This document shows, piece after piece, positions 32,474 to 40,614 of a stretch of DNA of 43,594 nt. Position numbers and translations under genes: made by a program. The notes under the pieces were generated by a model, which saw nothing but the letters and a program-made list of their open reading frames with translations, was not told where the DNA came from and did not search any database. Source of the DNA: Hydrogenophaga sp. (lineage in GTDB: Bacteria; Pseudomonadota; Gammaproteobacteria; Burkholderiales; Burkholderiaceae_C); assembly GCF_025699295.1 (NCBI RefSeq), contig NZ_JAILWB010000029.1, positions 1 through 43,594 on the forward strand, written 5' to 3'. The number at the start of each line of letters is the position of its first letter. Position 1 is the first letter of the stretch.

Positions 32474-32893
32474 TTATTCCTGCTCGGGGCCGTCGATGCT
32501 GCCGTTGATGCGCGCACCGCTGTGCACATCCAAGCGCCCTTCGTAGCACAGCTTGCCGCTCACGCGTGCGGTGGGGGCGAGCTCAAGTGCCTTGCGCGCC
32601 TGGATCTCGCCTTTGACGCGGCCCTGCACGAAGATGATGTCTGCCTGGAGCAGCTTGCAATCCAGGACGGCGTCGGGGCCGATGTGAATCGCGCCGCCCT
32701 TGGCGAGGACCAGTGTTCCTTTGAATTCGCCGTCAATGCGCAGGGCGAGGTCTTCGGCCGAGGACATCGCGCCGTCGAGGGTCGCTCCAAGGGGCACGAC
32801 GTTGGTTGCGCCGGCGAAGGCGCTCGCCTCTATGGTGCGCATGTTGGCGATCACGGTTGCGGCGTTGGCGGTGATGGTGGGGTTGGTGGTCAT
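32474..32893 (-). CDS. Bactofilin family protein (polymer-forming), 139 aa
   Basis: Bactofilins self-assemble into filaments through a beta-helix (DUF583). Residues about 45-130 show the repeating pattern of short strands with Gly turns (RIDGEFKGTLVLAKGGAIHIG, VQGRVKGEIQA, ARVSGKLCYEGRLDVHSGARINGSI). The short polar N-terminus has no membrane anchor. GGAGAG ribosome-binding sequence. It directly follows a second bactofilin gene (26 bases), so two subunits may co-assemble. Confidence 0.82.
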   Translation of the reverse strand: MTTNPTITANAATVIANMRTIEASAFAGATNVVPLGATLDGAMSSAEDLALRIDGEFKGTLVLAKGGAIHIGPDAVLDCKLLQADIIFVQGRVKGEIQARKALELAPTARVSGKLCYEGRLDVHSGARINGSIDGPEQE

Positions 32894-32919
32894 CTGTTCT
32901 CTCCGTTGCTGCTCGCGCC

Positions 32920-33447
32920 TTAGGCGACCTTCTTCATGGTGGCTTCGACTTCTGCACCCTCAGCCATCGCCATACGGGCGTACTGGATGGTGCCGCTGCC
33001 GCGTGCGTGCTCGCCGAAGCTGACCACACCGCCGGCGGCGTTGATGGTGCCGTGTGCTTCGCCGTCGATTCGGATGCACTTGGACACGATCTCTCCGTTG
33101 ACCTTGCCGCCGCGTGCGATGACGAGCTTGGACTGGCCGGTCAGTTCGATCTTTCCGTCAATGACGCCCTGCACCGCGAAGTCACATGGGAAGGTGGCAT
33201 TGCCGGAGAACTCCAGGCCTGCGGGGAAGGTGCACGCCGGTACGACCTGCGCGGCGTCGCTGGCGTGTCCAGCGGGCATCGTGAGCGTGCTCACTGGGGC
33301 GGGTTCCTGCGCGACGGAAGCGCCGATGCCACCGAAGATCTCGGTGACATCCATGGCGGCGGTCTTCTGCAGGAAGCTCGGGACCGCGGCCAAGGCATCG
33401 TGTTCGTCAGCGGCCGAAGTGAGGGCGGGATCGATGGTCATGTCCAT
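32920..33447 (-). CDS. Bactofilin family protein with N-terminal extension, 175 aa
   Basis: The C-terminal 100 residues show the bactofilin beta-helix pattern (LEFSGNATFPCDFAVQG, VIDGKIELTGQSKLVIARGGKVNGEI, IRIDGEAHGTINA). About 80 residues of acidic, Ala/Pro-rich extension come first. ATG with AGGAG. It lies 12 bases after the DUF1173 gene and 26 before the other bactofilin, so the three form one transcript. Chromosomal bactofilins shape cells; their role in an island is not known. Confidence 0.8.
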   Translation of the reverse strand: MDMTIDPALTSAADEHDALAAVPSFLQKTAAMDVTEIFGGIGASVAQEPAPVSTLTMPAGHASDAAQVVPACTFPAGLEFSGNATFPCDFAVQGVIDGKIELTGQSKLVIARGGKVNGEIVSKCIRIDGEAHGTINAAGGVVSFGEHARGSGTIQYARMAMAEGAEVEATMKKVA

Positions 33448-33459
33448 GGGACTCTCCTG

Positions 33460-35004
33460 TTAAGTTGCAAAACGCGGGCTGTGCCCAAACTGGAAATCAC
33501 AATCGGCAGCCTCGCCGATGTCCTTGAGGATCTGCGCCGCTTCGGCGCTTGGTTGCTCATCAGTGGGCGGCAGGGGCGGCACACGGCGCTCCCTCCATGA
33601 ACCCTGGGGCACCCAGTACCACGTGGGCACGCCTTTGTCGGCCAAGGCCTTTGCCATTGCCTGGCGCGCCTGCAGGTACTCTGGCGTCGCGCCACGGTCG
33701 AGCACATCCAGCGCGGCGCGCGCCACGGGTTTGCCATCGGGACCGATCACGTGGCGCACCAGCCAATCCGGCGCCGTCTTCTTCATCGGTGGCACATCGG
33801 CCAGCAATCGATCGAACGCGTGTCCTCTGTCGAGCAACGCATCAACGAGCATGACCGTGTTCGGGCTGTTGGCTGGAATGAAGCTGCGCGGGTGGACGTT
33901 CATGAGCCACGCCGCGCGCGCGTAGACGGCGCCGCGGGTGCCGCCCTCAACTAGGAAGAAGCCCATTACCTCGGGGTTGTTCTTGTTGTAGCCCTCGACA
34001 TTGAGCTTCGTCGCGCTGGCGCGTTGTGCGCGATCAAGGTTGTCGTTGGCTTGCAGCTGGCGCAGCGGCGCACGACAGGCGATATGCAGAAACTCCATAG
34101 CGGCATCTGAGACGCCGATCGGGTTGCGCAAGTGGCGCAGGTGCATGACCGGGGGCCGGTTTGGCGGAACGCTCAGGCTCCTGACAGGAGCGATCAACAT
34201 GCGCAGGCCCGGGGCCCCCGCGCCGCGGCGCTGAAGGCTACCTGTGAAGCCTGCCCACTCGGCGTTGATCTGCTCTTGTGCGCTTTCGCGGTACGGGCGA
34301 GGGACGAACATGAATTCGTCGAGTGGCGCGTCATTGACCAGCAGCGTCTTGGCCACTTGCTGCAGTTGGTAGCGAGCACGACCCCAGTCACGACGCCATG
34401 CGGGGTGCCAGCGGCAGAGCTCGGCCTCTTCCCACAGGCCCATTGCGAGCTTTTGCAGGTTCAGGGGGCGATGCTTGGTGTCTTCAAAGGCGCGCTGGCC
34501 GGGCACGCTCAGGCTGATACTGCGCCGCGCTGCCTGAGCCGTCTCGGTGCTTGGCGCATCTTGTGTCGTCGGCTGGCGTGCGGGCGATATAGGAGCAGCC
34601 TGGGCTTTCGGCTGGCCCATCAGCGCACGGTATGGGCGGTGCTCGGGCTGAGTGACCAGGGCGTGCGGAGTATTCGCGTTCTGGTCGGCCGGCCGGCGCG
34701 CTTGGGTAACGTCGTTGCTCGTGCCCAGCAGCTCATCGCGGAAGAATGCGCACTCGCTGTCGTGCATCGGCCCTTCGTTGGGCCAGACCGCCAGGTGGTA
34801 CGTCGCTTCGCGCAAGCGCACCTGAAGCTTTAGTGGCTGCCGGCGGCAAAGGCACAGTGCGTGGCCGAACTTCTGACGGGCTGCATCCAGGGCTTGCTGC
34901 ACTTCAGCGGCGCTGGCCGGGCTGTTCAATTCGCCTTGGGCGAACACCCGCCCACCGATCATGAGCCGGATGGCCTGGGGGATGGAACTGGGGTTCTTGG
35001 ACAT
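33460..35004 (-). CDS. DUF1173 family protein, 514 aa
   Basis: The N-terminus carries the pattern typical of DUF1173 proteins of plasmids and islands: ALCLCRRQ (C51, C53), a strand block, then GPMHDSECAFF (H81, C85), a probable zinc site. A Pro/Gln/Ala-rich linker (about 95-165) leads to a large C-terminal domain. No membrane segment. The GGAG ribosome-binding sequence lies in the loop of a short hairpin. Operon with two bactofilins downstream; parB lies just upstream. Function of DUF1173 unknown. Confidence 0.75.
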   Translation of the reverse strand: MSKNPSSIPQAIRLMIGGRVFAQGELNSPASAAEVQQALDAARQKFGHALCLCRRQPLKLQVRLREATYHLAVWPNEGPMHDSECAFFRDELLGTSNDVTQARRPADQNANTPHALVTQPEHRPYRALMGQPKAQAAPISPARQPTTQDAPSTETAQAARRSISLSVPGQRAFEDTKHRPLNLQKLAMGLWEEAELCRWHPAWRRDWGRARYQLQQVAKTLLVNDAPLDEFMFVPRPYRESAQEQINAEWAGFTGSLQRRGAGAPGLRMLIAPVRSLSVPPNRPPVMHLRHLRNPIGVSDAAMEFLHIACRAPLRQLQANDNLDRAQRASATKLNVEGYNKNNPEVMGFFLVEGGTRGAVYARAAWLMNVHPRSFIPANSPNTVMLVDALLDRGHAFDRLLADVPPMKKTAPDWLVRHVIGPDGKPVARAALDVLDRGATPEYLQARQAMAKALADKGVPTWYWVPQGSWRERRVPPLPPTDEQPSAEAAQILKDIGEAADCDFQFGHSPRFAT

Positions 35005-35009
35005 AGTGT

Positions 35010-35023
35010 GTGGCTCCGGCCAC
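35010..35023 (-). promoter_or_regulatory. Hairpin with ribosome-binding site in its loop
   Basis: GTGGC (35010-35014) pairs with GCCAC (35019-35023); on the minus strand the loop and adjoining bases read CGGAG, the likely ribosome-binding site of the DUF1173 gene. Confidence 0.4.
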
Positions 35024-35077
35024 GGCGGTCTTTGTCAGAACCCAAATTGTTCGGCCTTGAGTTCAGTTCTCAGGCTG

Positions 35078-35107
35078 GGTCTACGGCCCTAAACCACGCC
35101 GTAGACC
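35078..35107 (-). promoter_or_regulatory. Long inverted repeat between parB and the DUF1173 gene
   Basis: GGTCTACGGC (35078-35087) and GCCGTAGACC (35098-35107) are perfect 10-base arms with a 10-base loop. It lies 25 bases past the parB stop and has no T run, so it may be a partial terminator, an RNA-processing site or a protein-binding site. Confidence 0.6.
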
Positions 35108-35131
35108 GGGCGTACCCAGGTTTTTGCGCAA

Positions 35132-37009
35132 CTATTGCCGGGAAAGGCCCAGATCGAAAACCGAGGTCACGTGCCCGCGAGTGCTGGTGATGGCGCGGAT
35201 GCTCTTCTTGACGACGTCGGGTTCCGCGCTGGCAAGCCCTTCGACCCAGACTGGGCCGTGCGCTTTGCCTTCGTCCTCTTCTTCGCTGAGGGTGCGGTGC
35301 GCAATGAGAACGCTGCTAGATCCGGCAAGCTTGGCGCGGGCTGTCCAGGCGCGGCGCATCCACACCATACCGGTCCATGTGATGCTGATCATGCTGTTGC
35401 GCCCGATCAGGTCTTCGCCGTCCTCGACGACCTCGCCCTCTTCGTCGGGGAAGTTCACGATGCTCAGCAGCTTGTATTGCTCCATGCCGCGCAGCATGCG
35501 ACGCAATGTGCGCTTGCGGCTGGTGAGGCTCTCGGGGCCGCTGATGCGGTTGGCCAGGTCAATGAAGGTACTCACGCCCTGGTTCAGGTAGATCCACGAC
35601 AGCAACGTGGTGCGCTCGCAGCGCTCCGCGGTTTCAGGCAACTGCTCCACCATTTCGTGCAGTTTGGGCTCGAGGGCCTCCCAGTGGGGGTGGTGGAGAA
35701 AGTCGTCGAGGTCCATGCCGTCCAGGTCCAGGGCTGGGTCTGCGGGAGTTGACGCGGCGTTGGTGTCTTCGAAACTTAGTTTCCCATCTGACGATGCCGC
35801 GCTGAGCGGGGGTTGCGGGGATGCCTTGGGGGACGCTTTTGAGGCAGCCTTCGCAGTGGTCTTGTCCGCCTGCGCCGGCTTGTCCGAACGCCTGTTGGAT
35901 GTCGGCGCTTTCGGGTCCTTCGGGGTAGAAGGGGCGGTAGGGGCGACTTCCGCCTTGGCCGTTCTCGGCGCCTTGTCCTTGGTCACTTGAGCGGGTGCCC
36001 GCGGCTTCTTGCTGCCTTGCGCAGCGGCGCTCTCCGCAGGCGCGCTTTCCTTGCGCTGCTGCTCGACGCCCTGGTCCTGCTCAGGCGCCGGCTCTGCCGC
36101 CGGCGCGCGCTTCTTTTCGATGCCGTTGAGGACCGCTTCGATCTGGCCCCTCAAGTCGCTGGAGAGCCTTGCGAACATTGGGTTTGAGTGAATCTGCTTG
36201 ACCAAGTCGTACAGGCGCACGCCCTGCTTGGTGGTCACCTTCGGGGCCTTGTCTTCGAGAAAGCGGGCGGTCAGGCGGCTTCGACCTGTCGCACTGGCTT
36301 TGGCCATGCCTTCGGTGAGCTTTTGCACCACGGCGTCACCATGCTGCGCTATCGCATCCCTGGCTGCGGTCGCCGAGAGCTTTCCTTGCGTGATCAGGTT
36401 GCGCACCATGGGTGGGGCGCTTAGCAGCGTGCGCAGCTCACGCACGTAGAGCGCGCTCATGCCCAGGCGGCGGGCAATCTCGTTGTCATCCCACCCAAAC
36501 GAAGCGAGACGCTTGCAGACCACTGCCTTTTCCAGCGGCTCCAGGGGTTTGCCGGTTGCTGAGCTCACCAGACCGACCGTGATGTCCTCGACGGACATGG
36601 AGCGGTCGCTGACCACCATCGGCACCTGTGCGATCTCGGCGCCCTCGCTGATTGCGATCTTCAACGCGTTCAGGCGGCAGTGTCCATCGGTGAGGTAGAT
36701 GACGCTGTCGGCGCCCGAGCGAGCCACATAGCCTGAGAGCGGATGCTCAGGCTTGAAGCCGTCGAGCTTCATGCTGTCGGCCAGCCAGCGCACGTGAGCC
36801 TGCAGGGCCTCGCCGTCGAAACGAACGTTGAAGCCAGGGATGACTCGGATCTGCTCCACTGGCACGTACCAGAGGTCGCGTGCAGTTGCGCCTGCCACCT
36901 TCATGGCACCTTTGACCGACCCGCTGACCAAGACGAGGTCAGGGCTCTTGGCGAGCGCCTGTGCGTGGTCGAGAGGCGATATCTGCGGGGTTGGATTGAG
37001 TGCCGACAT
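35132..37009 (-). CDS. Large ParB-family protein, 625 aa
   Basis: Residues about 45-135 are the ParB/sulfiredoxin-type N-terminal domain (VPVEQIRVIPGFNVR; YLTDGHCRLNALKIA with D108-R112 in the place of the GERR/DGHRR nucleotide motif). A helix-turn-helix region follows (about 150-225, LGMSALYVREL). Then comes a long Lys/Pro/Ala-rich linker (about 300-430) and a helical C-terminal domain. ParB proteins bind parS-like DNA and help partition or regulate replicons. No parA is in the window. Direct repeats just upstream could be its binding sites. Much longer than chromosomal ParB, as in large plasmids and ICEs. Confidence 0.82.
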   Translation of the reverse strand: MSALNPTPQISPLDHAQALAKSPDLVLVSGSVKGAMKVAGATARDLWYVPVEQIRVIPGFNVRFDGEALQAHVRWLADSMKLDGFKPEHPLSGYVARSGADSVIYLTDGHCRLNALKIAISEGAEIAQVPMVVSDRSMSVEDITVGLVSSATGKPLEPLEKAVVCKRLASFGWDDNEIARRLGMSALYVRELRTLLSAPPMVRNLITQGKLSATAARDAIAQHGDAVVQKLTEGMAKASATGRSRLTARFLEDKAPKVTTKQGVRLYDLVKQIHSNPMFARLSSDLRGQIEAVLNGIEKKRAPAAEPAPEQDQGVEQQRKESAPAESAAAQGSKKPRAPAQVTKDKAPRTAKAEVAPTAPSTPKDPKAPTSNRRSDKPAQADKTTAKAASKASPKASPQPPLSAASSDGKLSFEDTNAASTPADPALDLDGMDLDDFLHHPHWEALEPKLHEMVEQLPETAERCERTTLLSWIYLNQGVSTFIDLANRISGPESLTSRKRTLRRMLRGMEQYKLLSIVNFPDEEGEVVEDGEDLIGRNSMISITWTGMVWMRRAWTARAKLAGSSSVLIAHRTLSEEEDEGKAHGPVWVEGLASAEPDVVKKSIRAITSTRGHVTSVFDLGLSRQ

Positions 37010-37021
37010 TTGAGATTCCGA

Positions 37022-37111
37022 GGCAAAACCGCTGGTCCCCTTGGGGCCGAAGCCTTAGCTTCTGGCGGCATGCGTGAATTTTTGGGGCGAAACCGCTGGT
37101 ACGGGCCGAAG
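37022..37111. repeat. Direct repeats upstream of parB
   Basis: GGC(A/G)AAACCGCTGGT occurs at 37022-37036 and 37086-37100, each followed by GGGCCGAAG (37044-37052 and 37103-37111). Two copies 64 bases apart, directly upstream of the parB start: good candidates for ParB-binding or autoregulatory sites. The rest of 37112-37320 shows no gene. Confidence 0.6.
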
Positions 37112-37320
37112 GCTACGGTGGCATTTGTGCTTGTTGAGTGCCACAGCACCACTTTCCTGCATACGTTCGAACTACTGCCGTGCGCCAGGACGGTAGCCTC
37201 CGCTGTGCCGCAGGCCGCCGCGAGAACTTCGTTTCGGGCCGGACGATCCGGGGGGGTGAAACTAGGTTTTCAGGTGTGTCGCTATGCACTGCGAACCCAC
37301 TGTCCGGGGCCCAAAAAAGA

Positions 37321-37345
37321 AGCCCCACCGTTGACCGGCGGGGCT
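37321..37345 (-). terminator. Intrinsic terminator of the DndC-like gene
   Basis: AGCCCC-A-CCG (37321-37330) pairs with CGG-C-GGGGCT; on the minus strand a T run follows. It shows the broken gene's 3' end is intact. Confidence 0.85.
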
Positions 37346-37362
37346 ATCAAAGGATTGCAGCC

Positions 37363-38640
37363 TCAGGCTGCGAGCAATTCCAGTTGCTCTGTGTTGAGAG
37401 TGGCGCAGCGCTGGCGCAACTCGTTGACATCGCGCTGGCCATGCAGGTTGTTGGCCTGCCTCCAGCGCGTGCGACGCAAGATGCCATCGGTTTGGTTGGA
37501 GCGTCCCTTTGCAATCTGCAAGGTGCCGTAGCAGAGGTAGGTCAGATACCCCGCCGCCCAGTCCGGGTGGTTCTCGCGACATTCCTCCTCGACCTTCTCG
37601 CGGCCGAAGAACTCGATGAAGTCCATAGCCCCCTCCTCGTCGACTTCCATGCCTTCTTCCCCCTCGTCATCGATGACGAGGTTGCCGTTGGCCAGCGTCT
37701 TGAGGTTCAGGCCGCAGGCCTCACCGTGGAGTTCTCGACTCACATCGCGCAATCCGCTCAAGCTGTTGGGCCCGGTGACCTCCTCCCACTGCTTGCCGAC
37801 AAAGAGCTTGCCGATCTTGGGGGTGGGTGTCTTCGGAAATCGCCCTTGCTCAGGAGGGTAGTAGCGCGCGCCGTCCTCGATCTCGAAGAAGATCTTCAAG
37901 GCCGTAAACGGCGGATGCATGCCGTAGAGGGACCAGCGCGCGTCGATGCCGACAAGGTGCTGGTAGTTGACGATCTCAACGCCAGATTCGATCTGGGCGG
38001 TGAGCGTGTAGCGCAGCAACTCGATCAACATCTGCGGCGAGTAAGTGTCCGCACCAATGGCAATGAAGCCTTCGGCGTCCACCGTGCGCCCCACAAACTG
38101 GCGTCTGCCCCAGTCGTACTGCGTGTTGCTGATGAAGTTGCGCAGTGCGGCCAACGGCTTGAGGTAGCTGTAGCGTTCCTGGTCTGATTGGATCAGGTTG
38201 TCCATCGAGTGATCGGTGGCCACGCGCGAACACGCCCAGCAGCCAAAGCGCGCGCCGCACGCCGACTTGCTGTTGGCCGACTGCATGTCGGCGACTACGA
38301 CACAGGAATTTCCCCCCGCTGCCGCGTAGATGCGCATCACGTCGGAAAAGTCCGAGTAGCTCTCCTCGACGCCTGCTGCGCAGTAGCCGAGGTACTCCCA
38401 AACGTCATCGACGCTGAAGTCGAGGATGGGCGATGCGCGCAGCTTGCCCGCATCGTTCTCCCACACGCCTTCGGCGACCTCACCTCGCTTCTTGATGCGC
38501 TGATCGCGCGCAATCGATTCGTCCTGGCGCACACCCGTCATCACAACGACGCCGTTCACTTCGGCGCGCTGGGACAGGTCCTTGTAGGCCTGGTCGATCA
38601 GTCGTGTGTTCACGGACACCTTCCAATCGATGCGCGATGT
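37363..38640 (-). pseudogene. DndC-like PP-loop sulfurtransferase, 5' half lost
   Basis: From a GTG at 38619 a 418-residue frame can be read. It starts only in the middle of the family pattern: TGVRQDESIARDQR, then DFSVDDVWEYL, a Cys set (ACGARFGCWACSR), then the long C-terminal domain typical of DndC and island-borne PAPS-reductase-like proteins. The PP-loop (SGGKDS-type) half that should precede it is absent. Coding-like text continues upstream of the GTG (TSRIDWKV) to base 38640 and then stops resembling the family, exactly where the recombinase trio begins. I interpret it as a gene cut by that element. Confidence 0.7.
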
Positions 38641-38662
38641 ACTCTTGACTAGCGTGAAGAGT
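38641..38662 (+). promoter_or_regulatory. Inverted repeat at the left edge of the trio element
   Basis: ACTCTT (38641-38646) and AAGAGT (38657-38662) flank a 10-base centre; TTGACT (38645-38650) inside could be a -35 element. It lies 5 bases ahead of the first recombinase ATG, so it may be both an end-binding and a regulatory site. Confidence 0.45.
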
Positions 38663-38667
38663 AAGGT

Positions 38668-40614
38668 ATGAAAGCGCTACTTGCTGTCTACGCTATGGCC
38701 AAAAACCGAACGAGTGTGCAACCTGATACGTCTCCAGTAGGGGCGACGGGGAAGCTTGCGATCGCCGCGGTCACAAAGCGCTACCAATCGCTGTACTACT
38801 ACGACGTCGTTTTTGACGCGAGTGCCTTGGGCGTCGGTCGATCTTCTTGGGTGTGGCTATTGCTTGAGGATTTGACCGCTGAGGCTGCGCTGGTGCGGGT
38901 GCATGGTGAGTCGCTGCTGCCGATGCGAACAGTGCTTGAATCGCTAGCGCAGGATCCGGTCGCCCACAAGATACTGGCTCAGACACCGCAGCAGACGGAC
39001 GCCGGGGACATCCGACGCCTATTCGGGCGTGCCGAGGAGCTAGCAAAAGCGAAGGACACGGCAACGCGTGGCCGCGGTAGGTCTGCTCTTCGGTCCTTTA
39101 TTTTTTCCCGATCGCACACGCTTCCATTTTCGGAGGAAATCGACCCTCACCGAGTTCGATTCAAGCCGAAGATCCCGTTCCCTCGTGGAACTCCACGGGC
39201 ACTCATTAGTGACCTTAGTGACATTTCAAATCCCGATGCAAGCGCGCCAATCGGCGCCCTCTCTGCAAGTTCTGCTCGTGAACTTGTCGACGCAGTGAAG
39301 GCGCGCACACAGTACGACCTGCTTAGAGTACGAGAGGCGTGTATTGCAGAGATGACTACTGCAGCATCGCTCAGAGAACGAGCAATTTTGCTACGCCGAC
39401 GGCCGTTACGCAGCGATGTGAAGGTTCTCATGCAAGAGAGCATTCTCGCCAACCAAAAAAACGCAACCTATTCATTGAAAAAAAAAGATGTTTCCACTGA
39501 AGAATTGTTGATAGGTGTCCTCAAGGTGATTCACGAAGGCAAGGTGGCAACAATAGGGTCACTGTGTGAAAGTTATAGCGTTCCGTTCGCTGCCGCTTTG
39601 AAGGAGCACTTCTTTCGCGACACTTCAGCGCAGTTCAGGTCTAGAAAAATTTTTGAAATCGAGTATCGAGCATGTGTTGAGGAACTGTTTGCTGCCTTTC
39701 ATTTGATACATACACATGTCGGATGGAATTGGTCATCGATCATGTCGTTGCAAGCGGACCAGATTGACTTAAGCGCTCCTGGCGCAGTCGTGATTCAGAG
39801 CTTCAAGTCCAAAACAGACGATGACACACCCGCTGTATCAATAGACCTCGCCGAGCCAGGCGTGAAAATGGCTGTCGACCTCCTTCTGTGGAATCGGAGG
39901 AAGCTCGTGGAATGCGGTTTCCTTGACCCTACAAGCATGGTGCTTTGGTCAACACGCCCAAGTAGTACGGCGCAGGAACCAGGCTTTTTCCATCCTACTT
40001 CGCGACTCCAGGACTTCAAGGCACGACACGGCCTTCCCAACTACTCTTTCGATCAGGTCAGGACTCAGGTTCTCTTCAACATCAGCTTGACGAAAGGTGG
40101 TATCGAATCCGCGCGACTGCATGGTGGCCACCGCCACTACGGGACGACGGAGCGCTACGTCGGCAACATAGTCCAAGAGAGAATTTCTTCAGCGCTAAAT
40201 CTTGAGTTCTCAAAGCGGCTTGAGAGGGAAATTTGCTATCTCTTTGATGGCGGTGCGCGAGATTCTGCACGGATTTCTTTGCTTCGCCCTCTCGGAGATG
40301 GCGCTTCCTGCATCAATCCAAGTAGGCCACCGCCTGAGCGAGCAAACGCTACGGGGGGCTGCGACGCAGAGGCCTGTCACACCGACGGCGGATGTCCAAA
40401 TCGCCGCATTTTTATCGATGACGCACGCGTGGAAGAAGTACTGCGGCTCGACATCTACTATCGGGACCACTGGCAGAGACTCTGGCAGGACAACCCAGAG
40501 CGATTCGTCAAGCACGTACTCCCAAACCTCGCGTTCAACGCTGCGTTGTTGCTTACCCTGCAGCGCGGTGCTTACGGAGCACGGGTTAGAAAAATCAAGG
40601 CTCAAATGAAATGA
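38668..40614 (+). CDS. Tyrosine recombinase-like protein 1 of the trio, 648 aa
   Basis: The C-terminal half has the tyrosine-recombinase layout: GWNWSSIMSLQADQID (352-367), a Lys in SFKSKTDDD, FDQVR (D462, R465), LHGGH (H488) and nucleophile Y497 in GTTERYV. However, Arg I is replaced by Asn354 and the His of the HxxR box by Asp462, so it may not cut DNA alone. A Cys cluster (CDAEACHTDGGC) and a helical tail follow. N-terminal 300 residues are likely DNA-binding. ATG at 38668, or the ATG nine codons later. Overlaps the next gene by 4 bases (ATGA). Position and size resemble GmtY of Gamma-Mobile-Trio elements. Confidence 0.75.
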   Translation: MKALLAVYAMAKNRTSVQPDTSPVGATGKLAIAAVTKRYQSLYYYDVVFDASALGVGRSSWVWLLLEDLTAEAALVRVHGESLLPMRTVLESLAQDPVAHKILAQTPQQTDAGDIRRLFGRAEELAKAKDTATRGRGRSALRSFIFSRSHTLPFSEEIDPHRVRFKPKIPFPRGTPRALISDLSDISNPDASAPIGALSASSARELVDAVKARTQYDLLRVREACIAEMTTAASLRERAILLRRRPLRSDVKVLMQESILANQKNATYSLKKKDVSTEELLIGVLKVIHEGKVATIGSLCESYSVPFAAALKEHFFRDTSAQFRSRKIFEIEYRACVEELFAAFHLIHTHVGWNWSSIMSLQADQIDLSAPGAVVIQSFKSKTDDDTPAVSIDLAEPGVKMAVDLLLWNRRKLVECGFLDPTSMVLWSTRPSSTAQEPGFFHPTSRLQDFKARHGLPNYSFDQVRTQVLFNISLTKGGIESARLHGGHRHYGTTERYVGNIVQERISSALNLEFSKRLEREICYLFDGGARDSARISLLRPLGDGASCINPSRPPPERANATGGCDAEACHTDGGCPNRRIFIDDARVEEVLRLDIYYRDHWQRLWQDNPERFVKHVLPNLAFNAALLLTLQRGAYGARVRKIKAQMK

